47,623 bases of DNA from a bacterium (GTDB lineage: Bacteria; Bacillota; Clostridia; Lachnospirales; Lachnospiraceae), in NCBI GenBank assembly GCA_029012425.1, contig JAQXMB010000091.1:1-47623 (forward strand), written 5' to 3'. How positions within the stretch are numbered: the stretch's first letter is position 1; each line of letters begins with the position of its first letter. A program made the position numbers and the translations under genes. The notes below the pieces were generated by a model that was not told the DNA's origin, ran no database searches, and saw nothing but the letters and a program-made list of their open reading frames with translations. Positions 24,829-32,425 of this stretch are shown here, piece after piece.

Positions 24829-24855
24829 TAAGAAATAGGAGCGTATTGCCGATAC
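24829..24855 (+). promoter_or_regulatory. Sigma-28 (SigD/FliA-type) promoter upstream of flhP
   Basis: TAAG, 15 bases, then GCCGATAC closely match the flagellar sigma factor consensus TAAA-N15-GCCGATAW. It lies in the 254-base gap between the two rod genes, 106 bases before the flhP start. This suggests flhP and the rod-binding gene have a late-flagellar promoter in addition to read-through from mbl. Confidence 0.7.
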
Positions 24856-24961
24856 AATAATAAGCGAAACCTTTCGAATGTGAATTTGACTGTGTTTTTG
24901 CAAATGGGAGAAAAATACTTGTCCATGGAAGGGCGCGAAAACGAATAAGGAGCAGCGTCTT

Positions 24962-25777
24962 ATGATGAGAGCATTATGGAGCGCGGCATCCGGTATGATT
25001 GCACAGCAGACCAATGTGGATACCATTTCCAACAATCTGGCGAATGTCAATACTACAGGCTACCGCAGCGAGAAAACAGAATTTAAGTCACTACTTTATC
25101 AGACACTTCAGACCCGAACAACAACAGCCAACGGCGAGAATAAACCAATCTCTGCACAGGTAGGACTTGGAACCCGCGTGGCATCGAACACATCAAGCTT
25201 CAAGGCGGGATCTCTTCTTGCATCCGAAAGCAATACTGCTTTTGCGATAGAAGGAGACGGATTCTTTGCAGTGCGTGGTCTGGATGGAGAGACCTACTAT
25301 ACGAGAAACGGTGATTTCCACTGGACTCTTGGAAACAATGGTCTGACACTTGCAACCTCAGAGGGATATTCCGTGTTGGATACCGAGGGTAATCCGATTG
25401 AACTTGGTGATGCAGTGGAAGCGAACTCGGTAACAATGTCTGCATTTGGCGAAGCCGGTTATAAGCTTCCGGATGGTACATATATCGGTTTGGGACAGAC
25501 AATTGGTACTTACCAGTTTAATAATCCGGCCGGACTTGAAAAGATTGCAGGAACCTACTTTACACCGACAGAAGCATCCGGAGATCCGCTTAACGAAGCA
25601 GACAATGAGAATCTGGTTAAGAGTAAGCTCTGTCAGAATTATCTCGAAGGCTCCAATGTACAGGTCGCAGATGAGATGGTAAATTTGATTGTTGCACAGC
25701 GTGCCTACGAATTGAACTCAAAAGCAATTCAGGCGGCTGATGACATGCTTGGTCAGGCAAATCAGCTGAGACGCTAG
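24962..25777 (+). CDS. flhP: Flagellar hook-basal body rod protein, FlhP/FlgG type
   Basis: The 271 aa protein has the rod N-terminal motif (RALWSAASGMIAQQTNVDTISNNLANVNTTGYRSE), the central AIEGDGFFAVRGLDGETYYTRNGDF and the C-terminal axial motif EGSNVQVADEMVNLIVAQRAYELNSKAIQAAD. It is closer to canonical FlgG (distal rod) than the preceding paralogue. AAGGAG precedes the start by nine bases; the second ATG at 24965 is an equal alternative. It is likely transcribed from the sigma-28-type promoter at 24829-24855 and is followed 11 bases later by a rod-binding protein gene. Confidence 0.92.
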   Translation: MMRALWSAASGMIAQQTNVDTISNNLANVNTTGYRSEKTEFKSLLYQTLQTRTTTANGENKPISAQVGLGTRVASNTSSFKAGSLLASESNTAFAIEGDGFFAVRGLDGETYYTRNGDFHWTLGNNGLTLATSEGYSVLDTEGNPIELGDAVEANSVTMSAFGEAGYKLPDGTYIGLGQTIGTYQFNNPAGLEKIAGTYFTPTEASGDPLNEADNENLVKSKLCQNYLEGSNVQVADEMVNLIVAQRAYELNSKAIQAADDMLGQANQLRR

Positions 25778-25788
25778 GAGGGTAGCCT

Positions 25789-26223
25789 ATGAGCATGAGT
25801 ATTAATGACAGCATGTACAGCTACCTGACACAGACTGCAGATCAGGCAAAAAACAGTGCATCGGCAAGTGCAGTTTCAGGCGCAGTAGACAAACTCAATG
25901 CGCAATCCTCTGAGGAGGAGATGAAGCAGGCGATTAAAGACTTTGAGTCTTACTTCGTAGAACAGCTGCTAAAACAGGTGCAGGAATCCTTAAAAGATGA
26001 TGACGAGTCCGCCAACGGACAGATGACAGATTATTTCATGGGTCATGTAAACGAGCAGATCGCAGACAAAATTGTCGATCAGGTCGGTGACCGGATTACA
26101 CAGACACTCTATGAGCAGATGCGCCGTAACTATAACATTCCGGAGGCAACTGAAGCAGAAGAAGCTGCAACAGAAGGAGTAACAGCGGAGGAGCCTGCGA
26201 TAGAAGAAAACGCAACAGAATAG
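25789..26223 (+). CDS. Rod-binding (FlgJ N-terminal-type) protein
   Basis: The 144 aa protein has a flexible N-terminus and then a helical core resembling the rod-binding domain of FlgJ. The segment KQAIKDFESYFVEQLLKQVQESL corresponds to the family motif FEALFLQQLL, and YFMGHVNEQIADKIVDQVG to its second helix pair. There is no muramidase domain, as usual in Firmicutes. It may act as a scaffold for rod assembly. The C-terminal 30 residues are rich in Glu, Ala and Thr and look disordered. It is co-transcribed with flhP, and a terminator follows. Confidence 0.72.
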   Translation: MSMSINDSMYSYLTQTADQAKNSASASAVSGAVDKLNAQSSEEEMKQAIKDFESYFVEQLLKQVQESLKDDDESANGQMTDYFMGHVNEQIADKIVDQVGDRITQTLYEQMRRNYNIPEATEAEEAATEGVTAEEPAIEENATE

Positions 26224-26282
26224 CTGGCGAAAATAGATACTGCAGAAGCAGAATTTCCGTACACATAATTTTAAAGGAATGT

Positions 26283-26314
26283 AAATAGGTGGGCAAATAC
26301 GCCTGCCTATTTTT
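26283..26314 (+). terminator. Terminator of the mbl-flagellar operon
   Basis: AAATAGGTGGGC (26283-26294) pairs with GCCTGCCTATTT (26301-26312) over 12 bp with two adjacent G-U pairs around a six-base loop, running into a T-rich tail. It lies between the rod-binding gene and recD2. Confidence 0.8.
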
Positions 26315-26403
26315 ATTCACAATATACCCCGCCAAAGCCACCAAAGAAGCGGAAAGCCAGCGAAACCGGGGCGAGCCAACGAAATTAACTGAAGGAACAA
26401 TAC

Positions 26404-28656
26404 ATGGAAACAATCACAGGATACATTGACCACATCATATTTCAAAACGCTGAAAACGGCTATACGGTACTTGAGCTCGTCTGTGATGAGACGATGATCA
26501 CCTGCGTCGGTTCCCTCGCGGGAGTGACAGACGGAATGAATGTCGAGCTGCAGGGCGAGTACACCGAACATCCGAGCTACGGCAGACAATTCAAGGTCAG
26601 ACAGTTCGAAGAAAAAGAACCGGAAGATGAAATCGCAATCGAACGGTACTTAGGTTCCGGCGCTATCAAGGGAGTCGGCGCAGCATTGGCGGCGCGAATT
26701 GTGCGGCGCTTTGGAAAAGACACCTTCCGGATTATTGAGCAGGAACCGGAACAGCTCGTAAGTATCAAAGGAATCAGCGAGCGAAAAGCACAGGAAATCT
26801 GTATTCAGGTTGAAGAAAAGAGAGCCCTTCGCTCAGCAATGATTTTTCTTCAGCAGTACGGAATCAGCCTGACACTTGCGGTGAAGATATACAACACCTA
26901 CGGCGAAGAAATCTATAGCATCCTACAGAAGAATCCGTATCGACTGGCAGATGATATCGAGGGAGTCGGCTTTCGTATCGCAGATGAGATAGCATCAAGA
27001 GTGGGCATTCGAACCGATTCAGACTTTCGTATCCGAAGCGGGCTTTTGTATGTACTGCAACAGGCAGCCGGCGAGGGACATACCTATCTGCCGAAACCAT
27101 TGCTTTTCACCCGGGCAGTCGAGTTGTTGGGCGTGCCAATGGATGCGTTGGATAAAAACCTGACAGATCTTGCGATGGAGCGAAAGGTCGTGATCAAGCA
27201 TCAGATAAAAGAAAATGTCAATAAAATCTATCCGGATGAGCCGGATGAAATCGACGAATATCAGGTGTATGCAACTGTTTTTTATAACATGGAATCCAAT
27301 GTTGCATATATGCTGAAGGTGCTTGGCGTGTCGCTGGATGTCTCGCAGAGGCATGTTGAAGCGTGTGTGGATCGAATTGAAAAGATAACCGGTATTGAAC
27401 TTGCAAGTCAGCAGAAAAAAGCAGTCATCAAGGCCGCTCAGGAAGGTGTTCTTGTAATCACGGGAGGACCCGGAACCGGAAAGACAACAACGATTAATTC
27501 CATTATTCACTATCTGGATATGGAGGGCGAAGACTTCCTGCTTGCAGCACCGACAGGCCGAGCCGCCAAAAGAATGAGCGAGACAACCGGATATGAAGCC
27601 AAGACCATTCACCGCATGCTGGAGCTTGGCGGAGAAGAATCCGTTGGATTTGGCCGGGATGCAAGCAATCCGCTCGAGGCAGACGCGGTTATTATCGATG
27701 AGATGTCAATGGTAGATTTACCGTTGATGAACGCGCTGTTAAAAGCAGTGACACCGGGAATGCGACTGATTCTCGTGGGGGATGTCAATCAGTTGCCGAG
27801 CGTCGGCCCCGGAAGCGTGCTGAAGGATATTATTCACTCGGGCTGCGTCCCGGTGGTGGAGCTCAATGAAATTTTCCGTCAGGCAAAGGAGAGCGATATT
27901 ATTGTAAACGCGCACCGTATCAACCACGGAGAAGCAGTTTCAATCGACAACAAGAGCAAAGACTTTTTCTTTCTCAAACGCTATGATGCCGACCAGATCA
28001 TCAATGTCACACTTCAGCTGGTGCTGCAAAAGATGCCCAAATATGTCGAGGCAAGCCCGCTCGACATCCAGGTGCTCACGCCGATGCGAAAGGGGCTTCT
28101 TGGTGTCGAACGACTCAACACCGTTCTTCAGCATTATCTGAATCCGCCGGATGCATCAAAATCAGAAAAAGAGCGCGCAAACGGCGTGTTCCGTGAGGGT
28201 GATAAGGTCATGCAGACCAAGAACAACTATCAGCTGGAATGGGAAATTCGAAGCAGATACGGCATCCCGATTGAGAAAGGAATGGGTGTGTTCAATGGGG
28301 ATGTCGGAATTATTCGAATCATTGATGACTTCGCCCAGAATGTGACCGTAGAATTCGAGGAGGGCCGTATGGTTGTATATCCATATGCGATACTCGATGA
28401 GCTGGAGCTTGCCTACGCGATTACCATACATAAATCGCAGGGTAGCGAGTATCCGGCGGTAGTCATCCCGCTCATGAGCGGACCGAAGCCATTGATGAAC
28501 CGTAATCTGCTGTACACGGCAGTGACAAGAGCACGAAGCTGTGTGACACTTGTCGGAGACGACGGCGTTTTCGAGGCGATGATTGGAAACGCAAAAGAGC
28601 ATGCCAGATACAGCGGACTTCTCGCGCGCATGATCGAGCGGGCCACAGAAGACTAG
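26404..28656 (+). CDS. recD2: SF1 DNA helicase RecD2
   Basis: RecD2 is the stand-alone, RecBC-independent 5'-3' helicase linked to replication-fork maintenance and repair. The 750 aa protein has an N-terminal OB-like and helix-hairpin-helix region (about residues 1-300, with GSGAIKGVGAALAARIV and SIKGISERKAQEI). The SF1 motor follows: Walker A GGPGTGKTTTINSI, AAPTGRAAKRM, Walker B VIIDEMSMVD, motif III LVGDVNQLPSVGPGSV, and C-terminal motifs YAITIHKSQGSEYPAVVIP and LLYTAVTRAR. Length and motif order fit RecD2 rather than the RecD of RecBCD. It has no obvious partner genes and sits between the flagellar operon and comFC. Confidence 0.95.
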   Translation: METITGYIDHIIFQNAENGYTVLELVCDETMITCVGSLAGVTDGMNVELQGEYTEHPSYGRQFKVRQFEEKEPEDEIAIERYLGSGAIKGVGAALAARIVRRFGKDTFRIIEQEPEQLVSIKGISERKAQEICIQVEEKRALRSAMIFLQQYGISLTLAVKIYNTYGEEIYSILQKNPYRLADDIEGVGFRIADEIASRVGIRTDSDFRIRSGLLYVLQQAAGEGHTYLPKPLLFTRAVELLGVPMDALDKNLTDLAMERKVVIKHQIKENVNKIYPDEPDEIDEYQVYATVFYNMESNVAYMLKVLGVSLDVSQRHVEACVDRIEKITGIELASQQKKAVIKAAQEGVLVITGGPGTGKTTTINSIIHYLDMEGEDFLLAAPTGRAAKRMSETTGYEAKTIHRMLELGGEESVGFGRDASNPLEADAVIIDEMSMVDLPLMNALLKAVTPGMRLILVGDVNQLPSVGPGSVLKDIIHSGCVPVVELNEIFRQAKESDIIVNAHRINHGEAVSIDNKSKDFFFLKRYDADQIINVTLQLVLQKMPKYVEASPLDIQVLTPMRKGLLGVERLNTVLQHYLNPPDASKSEKERANGVFREGDKVMQTKNNYQLEWEIRSRYGIPIEKGMGVFNGDVGIIRIIDDFAQNVTVEFEEGRMVVYPYAILDELELAYAITIHKSQGSEYPAVVIPLMSGPKPLMNRNLLYTAVTRARSCVTLVGDDGVFEAMIGNAKEHARYSGLLARMIERATED

Positions 28657-28791
28657 TACCGGAAAAATCCCCCCACACCAGCACTACAGTAAAATCGTAT
28701 GGAAAGATATATGCAAGGAATTCGGTGTTTCCTATTCCTTACGAGTCCACAGATCGCCCGTTTTCGAAGGAGAGAGTAGAAAGAGGAATCC

Positions 28792-29517
28792 GTGGTCAAC
28801 CTAAAACAATTATTATACCCGTCAACCTGCCCGATTTGCGATGAAGTGCAGACGCAGACGATTCTTGGCGATAACAGGCCGGGAATCTGCCCGGCGTGCG
28901 AGAAGAAAGTATTCCGGGTAAAACAGCCGTTTTGTCTTCGCTGCGGGAAACCGCTGGAATCGTATGCATTGCGAAGAGAGTACTGCGGCGACTGCATGAA
29001 AAAAGAACATGTATTTACACAGGCGCGCGGTGTGTTTGTATATCGCGGGGCGATCGTAAAAAGCATGTACCGCTTCAAGTATAGCAACCGTCGCGACTAT
29101 GCAGCTGTTTTTGCAAAAGAAGCATATGAAAGCTGCGGCGCATGGATCGAACGAACCGGCGTGCATTGCATGGTTCCAATCCCACTCCATAAAAAACGAA
29201 AGGCAACACGGGGATATAATCAGGCCGCCTTATTCGCCCGGGAGCTTGGGAGATTGACAGGAATTGCGGTTAATGATAAATTACTAATAAGAACTGTAAA
29301 TACAAGACCCCAGAAGGAATTGGACGACACAGAACGAAAAAATAATCTGAAAAAAGCTTTTCATGTGACGAAAAATATAGTAAAATTACATAAAGTGTTG
29401 CTTATTGATGATATATATACAACCGGCAGCACAGTTGACGCGGCAGCAGAAGCGCTTTTGCGTGCCGGTGTACAAGAGATTTATGTCCTGTGCATATGCA
29501 TAGGAGGAGGGTATTAG
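28792..29517 (+). CDS. comFC: ComF family protein with phosphoribosyltransferase fold
   Basis: The 241 aa protein has an N-terminal zinc region with four CxxC pairs (CPIC, CPAC, CLRC, CGDC) and a C-terminal type I phosphoribosyltransferase fold with the PRPP-binding motif VLLIDDIYTTGSTVDAAAEAL. ComFC is needed for transformation in Bacillus and related bacteria, but homologues are common in species not known to be competent. No comFA helicase gene adjoins. The start is a GTG at 28792 with AAAGAGGAA before it. Its position directly before yvyF is the classic comF-flagellar junction of Bacillus. Confidence 0.9.
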   Translation: MVNLKQLLYPSTCPICDEVQTQTILGDNRPGICPACEKKVFRVKQPFCLRCGKPLESYALRREYCGDCMKKEHVFTQARGVFVYRGAIVKSMYRFKYSNRRDYAAVFAKEAYESCGAWIERTGVHCMVPIPLHKKRKATRGYNQAALFARELGRLTGIAVNDKLLIRTVNTRPQKELDDTERKNNLKKAFHVTKNIVKLHKVLLIDDIYTTGSTVDAAAEALLRAGVQEIYVLCICIGGGY

Positions 29518-29529
29518 GAGGTTTTTGTT

Positions 29530-29934
29530 ATGGATGTCAGAACTTGTAGAAGTTGTGGACGAATGTATAATCATATCGGAAGAGGACAGACAATCTGTCC
29601 GTCATGTGTAGAACTGCTTGAAGAAAAATTCAGAGAAGTAAAAGAATATATCAGACAGAATCCGCATGCGACACTTCAACAGATTTCAGATGATATGACT
29701 GTTTCCATCAAGCAGTTAAAACAGTGGGTGCGAGAGGAGCGCCTTGCTTTTTCAGAAGATTCACCGGTAGGACTTGAGTGCGAGAACTGCGGAGCGATGA
29801 TTCGTACCGGTCGATTCTGCCCGAACTGTAAAGGCAAGATCAACGAGAGTCTGATGAGTGCGATTGATAAGCCCAAGCCGATAGATACATTAGCATACAA
29901 GAAGGATTCGGGAAATCGTTTCCGTTCATTGTAA
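29530..29934 (+). CDS. yvyF: YvyF/TIGR03826 flagellar-region protein
   Basis: The 134 aa protein has two zinc-knuckle-like ends (CRSCGRMYNHIGRGQTICPSC and CENCGAMIRTGRFCPNC) around a winged-helix-like middle (HATLQQISDDMTVSIKQLKQWV). It matches the flagellar-operon protein family of which YvyF is the Bacillus member. Its function is not firmly known; a role in regulating flagellar gene expression has been proposed. It starts 12 bases after comFC with TAGGAGG overlapping the comFC stop. Unlike Bacillus, no flgM follows: a strong terminator comes next. Confidence 0.88.
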   Translation: MDVRTCRSCGRMYNHIGRGQTICPSCVELLEEKFREVKEYIRQNPHATLQQISDDMTVSIKQLKQWVREERLAFSEDSPVGLECENCGAMIRTGRFCPNCKGKINESLMSAIDKPKPIDTLAYKKDSGNRFRSL

Positions 29935-29945
29935 GATACAAATAA

Positions 29946-29981
29946 ACCGTCACAGCAGAAAACTGTGGCGGTCTTTTTTTT
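29946..29981 (+). terminator. Rho-independent terminator of comFC-yvyF
   Basis: ACCGTCACAG (29946-29955) pairs with CTGTGGCGGT (29963-29972) with one G-U, followed by C and eight T. The tail ends two bases before the -35 box of the next promoter. Confidence 0.92.
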
Positions 29982-29982
29982 C

Positions 29983-30012
29983 TTGGTATTTCGCATCAAT
30001 ATATGTTATAAT
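29983..30012 (+). promoter_or_regulatory. Sigma-A promoter of the membrane-protein/c-di-AMP operon
   Basis: TTGGTA (29983-29988) and a perfect TATAAT (30007-30012) are 18 bases apart. The leader (about 30019-30107) holds an inverted repeat CTATG-TAATAT-CATAG (30021-30036) close to the expected transcript start and a second pairing CCGGC/GCCGG near 30063-30081. I could not match it to a known riboswitch class. Confidence 0.65.
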
Positions 30013-30107
30013 ACAATTAACTATGTAATATCATAGGTGGAGACTCAGAACTGCTAATAGAACCGGCTGCCATCCGGCCGGAATGAACACAAATAACGGG
30101 GGACAAT

Positions 30108-30509
30108 ATGATTCATAATGAACGCGTACGCCGCATGGTCAAGTTGCAGTCCTTCGAGGACCGGAAGGGCAGAGAATACGATCCGGTACTCGGGTATTAC
30201 CGCAACGATTATGTCGGATTGCATTTAATCAAGGGATTTGTATATGGAACGATCAGTTTTGGAATCATGCTCGCCGCATGGGGAATCGGCAACATGGCAG
30301 AACTTTTGGCCAACTTGCATACGATGGACATTCGTCAGTTTGTGATTGATATGCTGCTTCGCTACCTTGCATTTATCGCCGTCTATCTGCTCGGCGTATA
30401 CGCATATGCGCATACGAACTATTCCAAGGCAAAAAAAGAAATCAAGCGCCATAATCGCAACCTCAAGAAGGTGATTGGCAGCTTCAATCAGGACGGAGGA
30501 GAATCATGA
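30108..30509 (+). CDS. Small two-helix membrane protein of unknown function
   Basis: I do not recognise a family. The 133 aa product has a polar, basic N-terminus (about 35 residues) and two transmembrane helices (near residues 42-62, GFVYGTISFGIMLAAWGIGN, and 80-100, LLRYLAFIAVYLLGVYAYAH). A very basic C-terminal tail follows (YSKAKKEIKRHNRNLKK). Both tails are probably cytoplasmic. GGGGGA lies shortly before the ATG. It overlaps the next gene by four bases (ATGA), and that gene is followed at once by cdaA, so it is the first gene of the c-di-AMP operon here. A helper or sensor role for CdaA is a reasonable guess, nothing more. Confidence 0.75.
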   Translation: MIHNERVRRMVKLQSFEDRKGREYDPVLGYYRNDYVGLHLIKGFVYGTISFGIMLAAWGIGNMAELLANLHTMDIRQFVIDMLLRYLAFIAVYLLGVYAYAHTNYSKAKKEIKRHNRNLKKVIGSFNQDGGES

Positions 30510-31504
30510 CGGCATTATTGGAGATAAAAGAACGCATTCGAAGCTTCTGCATCCGGTTTGAGGTGTATCTCGTTCCGGTTGTAAAAAGTATTCTTGCATT
30601 TATAACATTTTATATCATTCGCACGCATCTTGGTTATATGAACCGTGCGAACAACATGACACTGATATTGGTACTCGCGCTGGCATGCGCACTGCTTCCG
30701 GCAAATATGATTGTAGTATTTGCCGCGGTACTTGTTCTGTTGCAGCTGTATGCGCTGTCAAAAGCCGCCTGTCTGGTGTGCTTCCTCACGATGCTGGTAC
30801 TGTTTATGCTATATTTCCGGTTTACACCGAAAAAAGGATATTATGCAGTACTTACACCGCTGGCATTCGTGTTTAATATCCCGTATGTGATGCCTCTGGT
30901 AATCGGACTGCTTGATGAGTCACCGGCATCGATCTTTGCGATGATAGCCGGCGGAATCATGTATTACCAGTTGAACGGAATCGTTGCAAATGCATCCTCA
31001 ATTGCAGAGATGACAGAGTCCGATTCCATTCTCACAAAGTTTTCGGATGTATTCAATCAGTTTATAGGAAACCGCGAGATGGTCATCATACTTGCGATTC
31101 TGCTTGCGAGCGCATTAGTCATCTGGATTGTCCGAAGACTTCCGGTAGACCATGCATGGAGCATTGCAATAGCAGTGGGAAGTGTGATGGAATTCGTGCT
31201 TGTATTCATCGCCGATGTACAGATGAAGCTTCCGCTTACAATGGTGACAATCCTTGTCGGAGTAGTAGTCAGCGCATTGGTCGCAGTCATACTGAAATTC
31301 TTTTTCTTCAACCTCGATTACACACGAGTCGATCGCGTGCAGTTTGAGGACGATGAATATTACTATTATGTGAAGGCTGTACCGAAGATTTATGTTTCAA
31401 ACACCGAGAAAAAAGTACAGAAATTCAGCGGTGATGACACAACCAAGATTACCAAAAAAGACATTGCAAGAGAGATGGACATTGACGAGAATCTTTTGCA
31501 GTAA
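30506..31504 (+). CDS. Polytopic membrane protein of unknown function, upstream of cdaA
   Basis: The 332 aa product has about eight or nine predicted transmembrane helices (for example SILAFITFYIIRTHLG, MTLILVLALACALLP, AIAVGSVMEFVLVFIADVQ). A cytoplasmic C-terminal tail of about 70 residues begins at DYTRVDRVQFEDDEYYYYVKAVPKI and is rich in acidic and tyrosine residues. No transporter motif is visible to me. It overlaps the preceding membrane-protein gene by four bases and lies 18 bases before cdaA, which makes one operon likely. The tail ends with KDIAREMDIDENLLQ, a small helix that could dock a partner. Function is unknown. Confidence 0.78.
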   Translation: MTALLEIKERIRSFCIRFEVYLVPVVKSILAFITFYIIRTHLGYMNRANNMTLILVLALACALLPANMIVVFAAVLVLLQLYALSKAACLVCFLTMLVLFMLYFRFTPKKGYYAVLTPLAFVFNIPYVMPLVIGLLDESPASIFAMIAGGIMYYQLNGIVANASSIAEMTESDSILTKFSDVFNQFIGNREMVIILAILLASALVIWIVRRLPVDHAWSIAIAVGSVMEFVLVFIADVQMKLPLTMVTILVGVVVSALVAVILKFFFFNLDYTRVDRVQFEDDEYYYYVKAVPKIYVSNTEKKVQKFSGDDTTKITKKDIAREMDIDENLLQ

Positions 31505-31522
31505 TAGTGGAGGATTAAGAGC

Positions 31523-32425
31523 GTGGAAGGATTCTTAAGCTCACTGATAGCATTTCGACAAAAATATATGTTCTGGATGACCATACCGAAGGTGACGGGA
31601 ATCGATATTGTAGAGATTATCATTATTGCCTTTTTACTCTACAGTATCCTGATATGGGTAAAAAACACGCGCGCATGGGCGCTGTTTCGAGGAATCATCG
31701 TCATTCTGGTATTCGTTCTGCTTGCGGCAATATTCCAGATGAATACGATTCTGTGGATTGCCGGAAAAGCGATTAATGTTGGAATTATCGCACTCGCGGT
31801 AATCTTCCAGCCTGAGCTTCGCCGGGCGTTGGAGCAGCTCGGACGCAAACGCTTTTTCTCAGGACTGTTCGTATGGGATCCCAATCGCGCGGTCAAGCGT
31901 TTTTCAGAGCGCACGGTCAATGAGATTGTAAAAGGAACCTTTGAGATGGCGAAGGTTAAGACCGGCGCACTCATCGTAGTAGAAAAAGATATTCAGCTCT
32001 CTGAGTATGAGCGAACCGGAATTGCAATCGATTCCCTCATATCCAGTCAGCTGTTGATCAACATATTTGAAAAAAATACACCGCTCCATGACGGAGCAAT
32101 CATTGTCAGAGGAGACCGCGTCGTTTCGGCGACCTGTTATCTGCCGCTGTCGGACAATATGGACCTTGATAAGGAACTTGGAACCAGACACCGTGCGGCA
32201 GTCGGAATCAGCGAAGTCAGCGATTCACTGACGATCATCGTATCCGAGGAAACCGGAGCGGTGTCAACTGCAATGGGAGGAAGTATTGTTCGTCGCCTGA
32301 CAGAAGAAGAACTGAAAAAACAGCTCATGGAGCTGCAGGATGCAGGCTACGGAGAGTCAAAACTGACGAAAATCAAGAGGAGAATTGCACATGCCAAGAA
32401 GAATATGGAAAGCAATCACGAATAA
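31523..32425 (+). CDS. cdaA: Diadenylate cyclase CdaA (DacA)
   Basis: CdaA makes c-di-AMP from two ATP at the membrane; the messenger controls potassium, osmolyte balance and wall stress. The 300 aa protein has three N-terminal transmembrane helices (DIVEIIIIAFLLYSILIWV, GIIVILVFVLLAAIF, and a third ending in ALAVIFQPELRRALEQLG). The DAC domain follows, with the catalytic DGA at Asp190-Ala192 and RHR at Arg222-Arg224. It starts at a GTG (31523) nine bases after GGAGG. Order cdaA-cdaR-glmM is conserved in Firmicutes; CdaR and GlmM both bind and modulate CdaA. It overlaps the start of cdaR by 35 bases. Confidence 0.96.
   Translation: MEGFLSSLIAFRQKYMFWMTIPKVTGIDIVEIIIIAFLLYSILIWVKNTRAWALFRGIIVILVFVLLAAIFQMNTILWIAGKAINVGIIALAVIFQPELRRALEQLGRKRFFSGLFVWDPNRAVKRFSERTVNEIVKGTFEMAKVKTGALIVVEKDIQLSEYERTGIAIDSLISSQLLINIFEKNTPLHDGAIIVRGDRVVSATCYLPLSDNMDLDKELGTRHRAAVGISEVSDSLTIIVSEETGAVSTAMGGSIVRRLTEEELKKQLMELQDAGYGESKLTKIKRRIAHAKKNMESNHE

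Noticed and set aside
27019-27612. Long minus-strand frame (197 codons) inside recD2
   Set aside because: It is antisense to the helicase motor domain and shows no independent protein features.
30019-30107. c-di-AMP (ydaO) riboswitch before the cdaA operon
   Set aside because: The leader is only about 90 bases and lacks the conserved ydaO core that I know.
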